Under the pieces are notes generated by a model. That model ran no database searches and had not been told where the DNA came from. It saw only the letters and a program-made list of their open reading frames with translations. Below, in pieces: positions 1 to 8,987 of a stretch of DNA of 12,625 nucleotides; the first letter of the stretch is position 1, and every line of letters begins with the position of its first letter. Source of the DNA: Methanohalobium sp046546175 (GTDB taxonomy: Archaea > Halobacteriota > Methanosarcinia > Methanosarcinales > Methanosarcinaceae); NCBI RefSeq assembly GCF_046546175.1, contig NZ_JBKGYF010000048.1, positions 1 through 12,625 of the forward strand, in the 5' to 3' direction. A program made the translations under genes and the position numbers.

Positions 1-8
1 GAGGTGAT
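1..8 (+). promoter_or_regulatory. Shine-Dalgarno site of the CobN-like gene
   Basis: GAGGTGAT lies 3 nt before the ATG at position 12 and is a full match to the 3' end of archaeal 16S rRNA. It fixes the start. Only 11 bases precede the gene, so no promoter can be judged; the gene may be internal to an operon that begins outside the window. Confidence 0.85.
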
Positions 9-11
9 AAC

Positions 12-3000
12 ATGCAAAAAAAGAAAGGAAGTTTACTAGTCTTAAGTGTATTGGTACTGATGATAGCGGTACATGGAGCATCGGCAGAAGAGAACCAGAC
101 GAATACTAATATAACTTTCATTCTGGGTACCGATATAAACGAAGAAGCGCTTCAAACCGCAGCTTCTAACAGTACCATTGATGAAAAATTAAACGTAACA
201 GTCTATACAAAAAACGATACAATACCCCAGGATACTAATTTTTCACAGTCGTCAGTCATCTTCATCGAATCTAGAAATGAAACATTCAAAAATGAATGGA
301 ACAAGAGTATCAATTCGGCAAAAGACAACGGCACCAGTGTAATAGGTTACAATTTATCTTCTAATGTTACCTCCTTATCCAATGTAGATCTTTATTCTAA
401 CAATTATACCGAGATTGAAAGGTACTGGATACAGGATGGCGACACCAACATGAAAAACATGCTCAAAACGATGGGACAAAAATTCTGTGAGCAGTGGGTT
501 GGTGAAAACATCACAGAACCTGAAATTATCCATCCAGAAACCAACGTCACATACATACTCAATTCTGATAACAGTGTCTATTACCTTAATCAGGTACTCT
601 CAGAAAGAGATATTATTACCGACCGTTTCGATGTCACTGTCATGGATGGTCAGGAAGCATCTGAAAACCTGACAGATGTTTCAGACCAGGATGTGATCAT
701 GCTCTATATGATAGGTTCTACCACCATGCCGGATATCAAGGATCCTCTCCTTGAGGCAAAGGATAACGGTACCCAGATTGGTCTTTTTGGTATGCAAGAT
801 AACTATGATGTGTCAACTATTGATATGGAAAAACCACCACATAACGCCATGAAGGAATATCTCTATAATAGCAGTTTTTCAAACATGGAACACTGGATCC
901 GCTATATTGGAGCAGAATTTGAAGATGACTACATTGAATACAAACCTTCCCAACCACCAGAAATTCCTGACCATGGCATATACCATCCAGATGCATTCCC
1001 GAGGATTTTTGAAAACAGTACTACATATTTTGAATGGTATAAAGACCATGGATATAATGAATCTGCACCTACCATCGGTATAATCGATGAAAATTCACTT
1101 GGAAAAAGTGAAATGGATTACAATGCAGATGATGATATAATACAGGAACTTGAGTCCAAGGGCTGTAACGTTATCTATACTACCTCGAAAGTATGTGAAG
1201 AGGATGTGGATTATTTCACAAATAATGGGTCGGTAATTGTTGACACCATAATTTCTAACAAGGGTTTTTATCTAAATTATGGAGACCAAGAAAAAGGTGT
1301 TGATTACTTAGAAGAATATAATGTCCCTGTTATAAAAGCGGTTTTTGATTATTACAATTCACCGGCTGATTACAATGCAAGTACCCATGGAGTCAACCCG
1401 CAGTCACTTGCTTTCCAGGTGACACAACCCGAAATTGATGGTGCTACAGAGTATATCTGGGTAGCTGGTAGGGTACAGGATCCGGATAATCCCGACAAGT
1501 ATTACTACAAAGCCCATGACCAGCAGGTTGACTGGTTGACCGACCGTGCCATATCATGGTCTGAACTCGGTAGGACTGATAATTCTGACAAAAATATCAG
1601 TATAATCTATTACAACCATGGAGGTGGGAAGAGCAATATTGGAGCAAGTTATATGGATATTGTTTCCAGCTTTGAATTACTACTACAAAACATGAACAAT
1701 ACCGGTTACGATATCGGTGAAAGAGATATACCAAATGGCAGTAAGTTCATCGACCTATTCATCGAAAGCAGGAATGTAGGTTCATGGGCACCGGGTGAAC
1801 TTGAGAAGGTAGTAGAATCCGGCAATGTAACCCTTGTACCCAAAGACGAGTATATGGAATGGTACAATAACCTTCCGGAATCTGTCAGGGAAGATGTTGA
1901 AGACAGATGGGGTGAACCGCCTGGTGACATCATGGTCTATAAAGATAATTTCGTGATACCTGCAATACAGATGGGAAATGTCAATTTCATACCACAGCCG
2001 ATGAGAGGTGATTTATCTGATGAATCGACAATATACCATGATAAAGAACTGCCACCTACCCACCATTATCTTGCGACATATTTCTGGATCAACCAGGTCA
2101 ATGATGCAGATGCGATGATACATTTCGGAACCCATGGAACACAGGAATGGCTTCCAGGTAAAGAAGTAGGACTATGGAAATACGATTATCCATCTATAAT
2201 GGTGGGTAATACTCCTGTGATTTATCCGTATATCATGGATAATGTAGGTGAAGGTACACAGGCCAAACGAAGAGGTAACGCAGTTATCATAGACCATCTA
2301 ACTCCTCCGATATCATCAGGTGGTCTTTACGGTAACCTTTCCCAGCTTCATGAGAAAATACATTCCTATGAAACGGCAGAAAACGGAACAAAGTCTGAAT
2401 ACAGGGAAACGATAATAGAATTATACTCTTCTTTGAACCTGGAAGCTGACCTTGGTGTGACCAGCGACGAAATGAAAAATATGAATTCATCTGAATTCAG
2501 TGAATTCGTAAATACTGATATTCATGATCATCTCCACAAACTAAAGAACACTTTAATGCCTCTTGGATTGCATACATTTGGTGTTGCGCCAGAAGGTGAA
2601 GAACTGGTATACATGGTAAAATCCATGATGGGTCAGGATTTCATTGAACATATCATGGATGTGCTTCCACAGCAGTCTGATGAGGAAGATATGGAGATAG
2701 CAGCTGATGAAAATGCTACAAAGCTTTTAAATGCCACAATATTAAACGGGACAAATGTTACAGAGGCACAGGAAGAAGTTCTAAACACCACAGATACAAA
2801 GATCACAGAAGACCTTAACACAGCTCTTAATTACTCTACAAAACTCCAGCAGACCAGCAGGGAGATTGATCAAACATTGAAAACGATGGATGCTGAATTC
2901 ATTGAACCCGGGCCAGGAAACGACCCTATCAGGAATCCTGAAGCTCTTCCAACAGGACGTAATTTCTACAGTTTTGACCCAAGAAAGTTCCCTGATAAAG

Positions 3001-4640
3001 AAACCGAAGATAGGGGTGCTGAACTTGCAGACCAGATGCTTGATAAATATAAATCCGAACATGGAGACTATCCCAAAAAAGTAAACTATGTACTCTGGTC
3101 AGTTGAAACCATGCGTCATGAGGGTTTGATGGAAGCCCAAATATATTCATTACTTGGTGTGGAACCAAGAAGGGATTTGGGTCGAATCGTAGGATTTGAT
3201 GTGATTCCAGCAGAAGAGATGGACCATCCGCGGATTGATGTCACTGTCACACCATCTGGACTGTACAGAGATACCTTCCCGTATCAACTGGAATTGATAG
3301 ATGAAGCAGTCCGTACCGTTGCTGCGCTTAATGAAAGCAACGAGACCAATTATGTTAGAATGAATTCTTTGAAGATGGAAGAAGAACTGAAAGAAATGGG
3401 ATACAATAACAGTACAGCAGTAAACCTCTCCAGATCAAGGATATTCAGTGAATCACCTGGATCATACGGTACAGGTCTGCCGGGAGCGGTTACTGCAAGT
3501 GATACATGGGAAAATGAAGACGAACTGGCAGATTTGTACATGTCACGTATGTCCAATATCTACGGACAGAACAACTGGGGTGAAAATTATGAAGATGTCT
3601 TCAAGCTGAATCTGAGAGATGTAGAAGTTGCCCAGCACAGTGATTCCTCGAACCTCTATGGACTTATTGACAATGATGATTTCTACCAGTATCTTGGTGG
3701 TGTAGGTCTTGCAGTCAGGTCACTGACAGGTGAAAAACCTGAAATGTATGTAGCAGATTTCAAAGATGCAGACAATCCCCAGATTACTACACTGAATGAA
3801 GCATTCAGGACAGAACTGAGATCACGATACTTTAACCCGACCTGGATATCTGGCATGATGGAACATGATTATGCAGGAGCAAGAGAGTTCATGAAATTCA
3901 CTGAACATATGTGGGGCTGGGATGCTGTATCACCAGAACTTGTAACGGATTCAGACTGGAATGAGATGTACGATATTTATGTCAAGGATAAATACGACCT
4001 CGGAATGAATGAATTCATGAAATCTGAAAACCCGTATCAATACCAGTCTACCACAGCACGAATGCTTGAGACCTCCCGTAAGATAGGTCCTGATGGAAAT
4101 GCTTACTGGCAAGCTTCAGATAAAATCGTTAATGAACTGGTGAAAGAGTACGTAGATTCAGTAGTAGAAAACGGTGTTACGTGCTGCCATCATACCTGTG
4201 GTAACCCAACATTGAATGAATACGTTGAAGGTCAAATGTCAGTAGCCGGCATAAGTCCTGAAAAACAGGAAGCATATAAAAAACTCATGGATGAAGCTAC
4301 AGAAGATACAGAATCAGGTAAAAAAGAAGATACCAAAAGTGAGGATAGTCTAAACAGTATGCAGCGTGAGATGGTGAATTCGTCAAACACTGCAACAAGT
4401 AATCAGACACAAGAGACTGAATCAGAATCTGGTACTGGTGCTGATACCGGTCAGGATCCAGGTGAGAAACAATCTGAATCGTCTGATGATTACGTCGAAG
4501 GTTATGAGATGGAAGAGGAATCTAAAGATTCTGATAGCAGCTCTAGTCCAATGTCGTTCTCAGGTGCTGATATGGTGGGAACAGTGCTCGTACTGCTGGC
4601 TGTGAGTGCAATAGTTGTCGGATATATGAGAAGAACTTGA
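12..4640 (+). CDS. Exported, membrane-anchored CobN-like chelatase family protein
   Basis: The 1542-residue protein has a signal peptide (basic start, hydrophobic core, likely cut after Ala-Ser-Ala near residue 25). Two related domains follow, at about 32-162 and 177-304. A CobN/BchH-type body runs from about 335 to 1420. Conserved motifs are HFGTHGTQEWLPGK at 704-717, GPGNDP...LPTGRN at 967-984, and a Cys/His cluster TCCHHTCGNP at 1390-1399 (C1391, C1392, H1393, H1394, C1396). An acidic Ser/Glu-rich linker (about 1425-1515) leads to one transmembrane helix (about 1521-1539) and an Arg-Arg-Thr tail, so the body should sit outside the cell. CobN is the large subunit of aerobic cobaltochelatase, which inserts Co2+ into a tetrapyrrole with the ATPases CobS and CobT in the cytoplasm. 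An outside location rules out that ATP-driven role as normally known. Tetrapyrrole or metal binding, or removal of metal from a tetrapyrrole, is inference. The usual CobN is about 1200-1300 residues; the surplus here is the N-terminal pair and the anchor. Family assignment is firm, function is not. Confidence 0.9.
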   Translation: MQKKKGSLLVLSVLVLMIAVHGASAEENQTNTNITFILGTDINEEALQTAASNSTIDEKLNVTVYTKNDTIPQDTNFSQSSVIFIESRNETFKNEWNKSINSAKDNGTSVIGYNLSSNVTSLSNVDLYSNNYTEIERYWIQDGDTNMKNMLKTMGQKFCEQWVGENITEPEIIHPETNVTYILNSDNSVYYLNQVLSERDIITDRFDVTVMDGQEASENLTDVSDQDVIMLYMIGSTTMPDIKDPLLEAKDNGTQIGLFGMQDNYDVSTIDMEKPPHNAMKEYLYNSSFSNMEHWIRYIGAEFEDDYIEYKPSQPPEIPDHGIYHPDAFPRIFENSTTYFEWYKDHGYNESAPTIGIIDENSLGKSEMDYNADDDIIQELESKGCNVIYTTSKVCEEDVDYFTNNGSVIVDTIISNKGFYLNYGDQEKGVDYLEEYNVPVIKAVFDYYNSPADYNASTHGVNPQSLAFQVTQPEIDGATEYIWVAGRVQDPDNPDKYYYKAHDQQVDWLTDRAISWSELGRTDNSDKNISIIYYNHGGGKSNIGASYMDIVSSFELLLQNMNNTGYDIGERDIPNGSKFIDLFIESRNVGSWAPGELEKVVESGNVTLVPKDEYMEWYNNLPESVREDVEDRWGEPPGDIMVYKDNFVIPAIQMGNVNFIPQPMRGDLSDESTIYHDKELPPTHHYLATYFWINQVNDADAMIHFGTHGTQEWLPGKEVGLWKYDYPSIMVGNTPVIYPYIMDNVGEGTQAKRRGNAVIIDHLTPPISSGGLYGNLSQLHEKIHSYETAENGTKSEYRETIIELYSSLNLEADLGVTSDEMKNMNSSEFSEFVNTDIHDHLHKLKNTLMPLGLHTFGVAPEGEELVYMVKSMMGQDFIEHIMDVLPQQSDEEDMEIAADENATKLLNATILNGTNVTEAQEEVLNTTDTKITEDLNTALNYSTKLQQTSREIDQTLKTMDAEFIEPGPGNDPIRNPEALPTGRNFYSFDPRKFPDKETEDRGAELADQMLDKYKSEHGDYPKKVNYVLWSVETMRHEGLMEAQIYSLLGVEPRRDLGRIVGFDVIPAEEMDHPRIDVTVTPSGLYRDTFPYQLELIDEAVRTVAALNESNETNYVRMNSLKMEEELKEMGYNNSTAVNLSRSRIFSESPGSYGTGLPGAVTASDTWENEDELADLYMSRMSNIYGQNNWGENYEDVFKLNLRDVEVAQHSDSSNLYGLIDNDDFYQYLGGVGLAVRSLTGEKPEMYVADFKDADNPQITTLNEAFRTELRSRYFNPTWISGMMEHDYAGAREFMKFTEHMWGWDAVSPELVTDSDWNEMYDIYVKDKYDLGMNEFMKSENPYQYQSTTARMLETSRKIGPDGNAYWQASDKIVNELVKEYVDSVVENGVTCCHHTCGNPTLNEYVEGQMSVAGISPEKQEAYKKLMDEATEDTESGKKEDTKSEDSLNSMQREMVNSSNTATSNQTQETESESGTGADTGQDPGEKQSESSDDYVEGYEMEEESKDSDSSSSPMSFSGADMVGTVLVLLAVSAIVVGYMRRT

Positions 4641-4650
4641 AAACTTATTA

Positions 4651-4690
4651 GATGTTGGCCAGCCCCAACATCATATTTTTTGTTATTTTA
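4651..4690. terminator. Hairpin terminator between convergent genes
   Basis: A perfect 8-bp stem (GATGTTGG at 4651-4658, CCAACATC at 4665-4672) with a 6-nt loop starts 10 nt after the CobN-like stop codon. A T-rich tract follows it at about 4674-4690. It ends transcription of the plus-strand gene. It also lies 3' of the minus-strand protease gene, where A-rich sequence on the plus strand at 4640-4644 gives a weaker T tract, so it may serve both. Confidence 0.75.
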
Positions 4691-4713
4691 GTTTCCAAAC
4701 ACTAAAAAATACT

Positions 4714-7700
4714 TTAGGTACCTTTCTTTTTGATATAAACCGAGATACTGGCTAATATGCTCACAATTGCTAATATTAACCAACCCATGTCCCAGGCACC
4801 AATACCTATAGTATCACCATCCCCACTGGATTGCACAGTAGTGTTGTTGGATGGTTTAGTTGTTTGATTATCGCTGGATGATGAGTTATTGGAACCAATT
4901 ACATCACTATCTTCTGAATTGGTTTTTATGTCCTGTGTATTCTTGATTTCACCTGATATAGCAAAAGGTGAAAAACCAGGTGTATTTGCCCTGTATTTGA
5001 TAACTGTCTCGTTTTCAGTTAATTTTTGAGTGTCAAGGTCGTTCCATTTATCGTTATGATATCTGCACATCTTGATTGTGGATTCATTGATATCATTTTC
5101 TTCTATCCATGATTTTTCAACGTCAAAATCGATAGATGCGTTTTTGATGTTGTTGTTAAATCCTGCTTTACCCACCCAGATATTCATATTCTGATAAGTT
5201 TTTCCTGCTGGTTTTTTATCAACCAGTTCAGATTTATCATTCAGAACCTCGATACGGGTTTCGATTTTACCTGCAGTCTTTTTTGCTTCAAACTGAATAC
5301 GTCCTATTTTGTTTACTCTAGTATTGAATTCATATGATATTTGTTCGCCATAAACCACATTTTCCTGCTGAACAAGTTCTTCTTTGATATTTTCATATTT
5401 CTCACCGGTGTCTCCACCACCAGCTCCACCACCTGAACCGGAACTACTATCTGTGCTGGATAATGTTTCTTCTTTTACAACATCAACCGTGGACGTATTG
5501 TTGATGGAACCGTTTTTAACGGTTATATTTGTTGTACCAGTACTTACAGCATTGAAAACACCTGTGGAATTGCTGATTGTACCAACATCCTGATTACTGG
5601 ATGTCCAGTTTAACACTATTTCATAATCATCACCAAATTGATCCACAGGAGTTGCATTGAAGTTATGTTTGTCACCGGGATGAAATTCTGATTCCATATC
5701 TGTTATATTGACTGCATCGAATTTTCGTTCCTGGATATCAAATGTGATGTTATTATCTATACCATCACCTGTCATCGTGTCATTTGTTGAGTTTGTCCAG
5801 TATATCTTTGTTAATCCGGTATTGTTTATTTCAAATACACCGGTTGATTGATTAATTGTTCCTACATTAGTATTGTTGCTGTACCATTCAGGTTCAAAAC
5901 TGTATGGGTTGCCATACTGGTCTTTTGTTACAAGTGAAAAGTTTAAATCAGAACTATCGATTGGAATTATGTTGGACTGGTTAGAATTCATCCCGGTCTT
6001 GTTCACGGTTATATTAGCGTAATCAAGGTATGGTTTTTCTTTAACAGTAATATTGGTAACATCTTCGATACTGCCATTTTTTGCTGTTACATTTGTTATA
6101 CCTGTATTATTTGGAGTGAATGTACCGGTATCATTAATACTGCCAACTGAATTATTACCTACAGACCAGTTTATATTTACATCGATTTCGTTTTCGTACT
6201 GGTCGGTAGTATTTGCGTCAAAATCCAGTGTCTGATTTGTGTAGATTGCAGGGTCCCATGGAGTAACATTGATATTGGTTAATTCAGGTGGTTGTTTCTC
6301 AACAGTAACAGTTGTTGAGTTACTGGTTCCATCCTTTTTAGCAGTTATATTTGCAGTTCCTGATACATTAGCTGTAAAATAACCCGTGCTGTTGTTGATT
6401 GTTCCTACAGTGGTGTTGTTGCTCGACCAGGAAACAGTTTCATTTATTTTGTTACCGTTTTTATTATAACAATCTGCATCAAATGAAACCGTTTGATTAT
6501 CATATATAGTCGGGTCTTCCGGTGAAATTTCGATTTTAGATATATCTCCATTCTCAATTGAACCTGACATTACCATTGAAAAGGGTTGTGGACCTTGCGG
6601 TACATTAGAACCATTGACTTTAATAGTGTAGACTCCTGTATCAGGATTACTGATGTCTATTTCTTCGATATTGTTTGTATGGTCGTAACCGTTTGATACG
6701 ATTTCAGAATTGCCGTAATACTCAGTATCGTTTGGACCTATTAAAGTTAAATCAAGGTCATTGACAAGTGCTTTCGATGAATAGGCTTCACCTGGATGAT
6801 CAGTCCAACCGATTGTTACCTTTAGCGGATTAGAACTATTGTTGACATAGAATTTCGTTTCTGCAAGTTCGCTTGTGTTTAATTCTACTCCATCGGAATA
6901 GTAAATATTACCTTTTTGAATTGACTTGATGGATTTTTCTACATCTACACGTCCCCATCCCTGTACATAATTTGGCTGGGTCTGCAAATCTCCATATCTT
7001 ACAGGTGTTATGTCATAAGCCCCGTTGACGAGCGTCGTTTTTACAAGTGAAGCTGATGGAGTGACACTTAGATTATCCATATAATATTGCCTTACAAGAG
7101 CGGCTGTACCTGCTACATGGGGAGTAGCCATACTTGTACCGTTCATGTATATATACCCATCTTCAGCAGACGTGATGTTTGCTTTTGTTGACAATATATT
7201 AGTCCCAGGTGCAACAACATCCGGTTTGACCCGGGTATCATTGGTAGGACCCCGGCTGCTGAAATATGCAATTTCACTGATGTTATCAGAATTTGAACCC
7301 ATACTTGATCTATTATTTTCAGTCGCACCGACTGTGAGACAATTCTTAGCAGTTGAGAGGCTTGATATTGATTCGGCACCTCCTTCATTACCTGCTGCAA
7401 AAAGTATTAGCATATCTTTATGGTTCCACATAAACTCGTCCACACTTCTTGCATGGTCACCATAATCATTTAAATCATTGACAAACCCCCAGCTGTTTGT
7501 ATGTATTCTGGCGCTTTTGTTATATGCCTCAGAAAATAGACTGTTCATGGTTATATCTACAGTGAGGTTACCATCATCGTCACCAAGAGCCTGGAAAACG
7601 ATATCAGAATTTGGTGCAGCACCCCTGGCAGAACCGTTGCCTGTCACAGTACCGGTTACATGGGTACCATGACCATCATGGTCAGCTGAATCATTTCCAG

Positions 7701-8568
7701 CATATTTGATGATATCTTCAAAACTACCGCTTAAATCAGGATGCATAGATTCGTCGTCTGCACCTGAATCTATACCTGTGTCTGCGATAGCAACGACCTG
7801 TTCATCGCCTTTTAGGTTAAAATTGGTTTCTATATGCGATACGTTCGTGATTTGTCTTGCCTTATTGTTGAGCGGAACTGGTTTTGTATATTGTTGTATG
7901 TAGCTGACCTGATTCAACTCTGCGACTTCAGGTATGCTCTCTTTATCAATCATAACGTTTAACGAGTTTCCGGACTTTTGCAATATGGAACCATTCAGTT
8001 CTTCGACTTTGTCAATAACTGGACTGGTATTCGATGATTTGAAAATGTTAATAGTTACTTTAAGAGATGTTTTTTCAGAATTGCTTATCTGGTCTGAAAT
8101 CTTGTATTCTGGTTTGAAATTCCCTACCCATTTTACATTTTCCATCTGTTCAACATCAGATTTGGTTGAACTGTCCATTTTAACAAGGTATGCATTGTTA
8201 GGGATATAGTTAATAATGTTTGCAACTTTATTTTCCAGTTGTTGCCTCCATTTCTGTTTGATGATACCGTCAAACTGCACGATGTAGTATTTTTGGGTAG
8301 AGTTTAGATAATATTTGCTTGTACTGAAAGTTTCTATTCGGTCTGAATCCGTATCTATTGTCTTTCTTTTCAGGAATATCTTATCGTTTTGAATATAATC
8401 TTTAGATTTTTCCTGGTTTCCATTTTCATACTTGTTAAAGTTTATTTGGTCACTGTTTGTATTTATTTCACTACTGTTCTCAAAACCCGGTTCTGATGCA
8501 AAACCTACAGCTGTTAGGTTGGCAATAATAAAAATTATAATTGCGATTGTAATTGTTTTTAATCTAAT
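4714..8568 (-). CDS. Surface subtilisin-like (S8) protease with Ig-like repeats and PGF-pre-PGF-like domain
   Basis: The open frame holds 1284 residues if it starts at the ATT at 8566-8568. The first ATG (8280) would give 1188 residues and lose the signal peptide. Residues 1-26 read as a signal peptide (MRLKTI, then an Ile-rich core, then GFAS). An inhibitor-like prodomain covers about 92-235, beginning YYIVQFDG. The S8 domain has Asp263 (ADTGID), His300 (GHGTH), oxyanion Asn394 (AAGNEGG) and nucleophile Ser479 (GTSMATP), so it should be active. Next come a beta-sandwich resembling a P-domain (about 553-671), four Big_2-like Ig repeats (676-1031), a Gly/Ser hinge (1035-1054), a PGF-pre-PGF-like domain with TPGFSPFAI (about 1066-1208), a Ser/Asn/Thr linker and a transmembrane helix (about 1259-1279) with a Lys-rich tail. 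Numerous Asn-X-Ser/Thr sequons suggest glycosylation. It is an extracellular endopeptidase tethered to the membrane; substrates are unknown. The gene is convergent with the CobN-like gene and preceded by its own promoter. Confidence 0.92.
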   Translation of the reverse strand: MRLKTITIAIIIFIIANLTAVGFASEPGFENSSEINTNSDQINFNKYENGNQEKSKDYIQNDKIFLKRKTIDTDSDRIETFSTSKYYLNSTQKYYIVQFDGIIKQKWRQQLENKVANIINYIPNNAYLVKMDSSTKSDVEQMENVKWVGNFKPEYKISDQISNSEKTSLKVTINIFKSSNTSPVIDKVEELNGSILQKSGNSLNVMIDKESIPEVAELNQVSYIQQYTKPVPLNNKARQITNVSHIETNFNLKGDEQVVAIADTGIDSGADDESMHPDLSGSFEDIIKYAGNDSADHDGHGTHVTGTVTGNGSARGAAPNSDIVFQALGDDDGNLTVDITMNSLFSEAYNKSARIHTNSWGFVNDLNDYGDHARSVDEFMWNHKDMLILFAAGNEGGAESISSLSTAKNCLTVGATENNRSSMGSNSDNISEIAYFSSRGPTNDTRVKPDVVAPGTNILSTKANITSAEDGYIYMNGTSMATPHVAGTAALVRQYYMDNLSVTPSASLVKTTLVNGAYDITPVRYGDLQTQPNYVQGWGRVDVEKSIKSIQKGNIYYSDGVELNTSELAETKFYVNNSSNPLKVTIGWTDHPGEAYSSKALVNDLDLTLIGPNDTEYYGNSEIVSNGYDHTNNIEEIDISNPDTGVYTIKVNGSNVPQGPQPFSMVMSGSIENGDISKIEISPEDPTIYDNQTVSFDADCYNKNGNKINETVSWSSNNTTVGTINNSTGYFTANVSGTANITAKKDGTSNSTTVTVEKQPPELTNINVTPWDPAIYTNQTLDFDANTTDQYENEIDVNINWSVGNNSVGSINDTGTFTPNNTGITNVTAKNGSIEDVTNITVKEKPYLDYANITVNKTGMNSNQSNIIPIDSSDLNFSLVTKDQYGNPYSFEPEWYSNNTNVGTINQSTGVFEINNTGLTKIYWTNSTNDTMTGDGIDNNITFDIQERKFDAVNITDMESEFHPGDKHNFNATPVDQFGDDYEIVLNWTSSNQDVGTISNSTGVFNAVSTGTTNITVKNGSINNTSTVDVVKEETLSSTDSSSGSGGGAGGGDTGEKYENIKEELVQQENVVYGEQISYEFNTRVNKIGRIQFEAKKTAGKIETRIEVLNDKSELVDKKPAGKTYQNMNIWVGKAGFNNNIKNASIDFDVEKSWIEENDINESTIKMCRYHNDKWNDLDTQKLTENETVIKYRANTPGFSPFAISGEIKNTQDIKTNSEDSDVIGSNNSSSSDNQTTKPSNNTTVQSSGDGDTIGIGAWDMGWLILAIVSILASISVYIKKKGT
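5476..6543 (-). repeat. Four tandem Ig-like (Big_2-type) repeats inside the protease gene
   Basis: Protein residues 676-756, 762-842, 849-946 and 950-1031 each carry a Trp-Ser/Thr or Trp-Tyr core, then VG(T/S)I, then a Thr-Gly-x-Phe turn and a Gly-Thr/Ile/Leu-containing strand. Examples are VGTINNSTGYF, VGSINDTGTF, VGTINQSTGVF and VGTISNSTGVF. This is the pattern of bacterial Ig-like domain 2 and implies a rigid, glycosylated stalk that holds the catalytic domain away from the membrane. The copies have clearly diverged, so the duplication is old. Confidence 0.8.
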
Positions 8569-8575
8569 CGTTTTT

Positions 8576-8616
8576 CCTCCCGGTAACTGGGAAATTATAA
8601 TTATGTCTTTATATAA
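8576..8616 (-). promoter_or_regulatory. Promoter and Shine-Dalgarno site of the protease gene
   Basis: On the minus strand a TATA-like box TTATATAAA lies at 8616-8608. Transcription would then start about 25 nt downstream, near 8586. A GGGAGG Shine-Dalgarno site follows at 8581-8576, and 7 nt later comes the codon ATT at 8568. This spacing is normal for an archaeal gene with a short 5' leader. It supports translation from 8568 rather than from the ATG at 8280, which lies about 300 nt into the message with no such site before it. Confidence 0.6.
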
Positions 8617-8640
8617 TATCTATTTAAGACATATTAAAAT

Positions 8641-8987
8641 TTATAGTTTTACATTTTATATAATTTAACCAGAGTGCAAACTACAGTATCAGGTTAAGCA
8701 AAAAGAGCTGTATTACTAACTTTTTAAAAAATAATCAACCGCCCTGAATTCTCAATACCCAAAAAAAGCTTTGTGGAAAAACCTGATATTAAATTTGTTT
8801 TACTGTCGTGATGTAAGAATTTAAAAGATCAGAACAGAAAAAGTCAATAGTATTTCAGAATTCCTTCCAATGTTTCCTATCAGGGTTTCCGGCACAAGGA
8901 GATGAAAAATATAATCGATAACATCAAAGCAAACGTTATACTCTTCGGTAATTTATCCACCAAATGATGTCTCTACTTGAAAGAACC
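8641..8987. other. Intergenic stretch without a recognisable gene
   Basis: About 350 AT-rich bases lie between the protease promoter and the stop codon of the small membrane protein gene. Only short open frames occur on either strand, none with both a credible start and a recognisable product. No tRNA, no clear strong hairpin and no repeat shared with the rest of the window was seen. Confidence 0.6.

Noticed and set aside
7145..7465. Plus-strand 106-codon open frame inside the protease gene
   Set aside because: It is antisense to the conserved S8 catalytic region (SSRGPT, GTSMATP), which fully explains the sequence. No Shine-Dalgarno site or product.
8432..8668. Plus-strand 78-codon hydrophobic open frame near the protease start
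   Set aside because: It is antisense to the signal-peptide region; its hydrophobic look arises from the AT-rich complement. The minus-strand reading has a signal peptide, Shine-Dalgarno site and promoter.
8822..8953. Minus-strand open stretch of about 43 codons reading like part of a hydrophobic protein
   Set aside because: No start codon with a Shine-Dalgarno site and no family motif; length is not unusual for AT-rich non-coding DNA. I considered a transposase relic but cannot support it.
8903..8968. Short plus-strand frame after AAGGAG (about 21 codons)
   Set aside because: The Shine-Dalgarno-like sequence abuts the ATG with no spacer, the peptide is very short and has no recognisable features.
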